DNA of 31,554 bases. It comes from an uncultured Eubacteriales bacterium (GTDB lineage Bacteria > Bacillota > Clostridia > Oscillospirales > CAG-272). Position numbers and translations under genes: made by a program. The notes under the pieces are model-generated. The model worked only from the letters and a program-made list of their open reading frames with translations. It searched no databases and was not told the origin of the DNA. Below, one piece after another: positions 31,481-31,554 of the stretch. The DNA is taken from the NCBI GenBank assembly GCA_934489945.1, contig CAKSSY010000014.1, forward strand, positions 1 through 31,554, in the 5' to 3' direction. Positions within the stretch are counted from its first letter, which is position 1. Each line of letters opens with the position of its first letter.

Positions 31481-31527
31481 ATTTCTAAAAATATTTCTAA
31501 AAAATTTTTAGAAATTCTTTTAGAAAT
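31481..31527 (+). repeat. 47-bp nested palindrome made of four ATTTCTAAAA units
   Basis: ATTTCTAAAA at 31481-31490 and again at 31493-31502, mirrored by TTTTAGAAAT at 31506-31515 and 31518-31527. The units are 12 bp apart on each arm and the whole is a near-perfect palindrome about position 31504. The regular array in the end of a probable integrative element suggests a binding site for an integrase or excisionase. Confidence 0.75.
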
Positions 31528-31554
31528 GCACCCCCGTTTGTGTGGTTCCTGTTG

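Noticed and set aside
1..31554. CRISPR array, defence system, prophage or insertion sequence
   Set aside because: No regularly spaced direct repeats with spacers, no cas, toxin-antitoxin, restriction or phage genes, and no transposase reading frame were seen.

Overview
The window looks like chromosome from an endospore-forming, low-to-mid GC member of the Clostridia (Bacillota), probably an anaerobic gut-type lineage. Evidence: spmA-spmB spore maturation genes, an AbrB-type transition-state regulator, a DUF1292 protein, ribonuclease J instead of RNase E, the DUF512-der-obg-hemW housekeeping order, a classic cobalamin riboswitch, and strong TTGACA/TATAAT promoters with GGAGG ribosome-binding sites. 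All assignments come from reading the sequence; no database search was run.

Layout. 1-180: a tandem ~130 bp repeat rich in hairpins. 246-6502 (+): DUF512 radical-SAM-like protein, Der GTPase, Obg GTPase, an MGDG-synthase-like glycosyltransferase and HemW, tightly packed and probably one operon. 6528-7216: a DUF1292 gene with its own promoter, then an unassigned structured RNA ending at a strong terminator. 7225-12448 (-): a CpXC zinc protein, a membrane-anchored parvulin-type foldase, RNase J with a long basic N-terminal extension, and a small membrane protein. 12679-13170 (+): a membrane-protein gene broken by two compensating single-base frameshifts. 13238-14403 (-): spmA-spmB. 14587 (+): abrB-like regulator.

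15018-20001 (+): a complete branched-chain amino-acid ABC importer, livK-H-M-G-F, with a palindromic operator over the -10 and two very stable hairpins between livK and livH, followed by asnS. 21731-24651: traX-like gene (-), a split chromate-type transporter (+), and a PocR-like/AraC regulator (-) divergent from an FAD oxidoreductase (+). 26069-27349: cobalamin riboswitch, DUF4430 lipoprotein and ECF S-component, a compact vitamin B12 uptake unit. 27482-28799: a strong promoter, a 250-nt structured leader of unknown class, then azlC-azlD (branched-chain amino-acid export). The same neighbourhood thus encodes import and export of these amino acids, each with RNA structure or an operator in its leader.

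28862-31050: a more AT-rich stretch with a membrane-protein gene carrying an in-frame amber codon, an EFR1-type flavodoxin/ferredoxin and a DUF6796-like membrane protein. The right end holds a 3' fragment of tRNA-Ser(UGA), broken at the anticodon loop, with its terminator intact. This is the signature of an integrative-element attachment site, the element extending rightwards out of the window. A 47-bp nested palindrome lies about 140 bp inside that end.

The best leads for something undescribed are the azlCD leader RNA, the RNA downstream of the DUF1292 gene, the tandem hairpin repeat at the left end, and the att-site end. I did not find a clear new multi-gene system.
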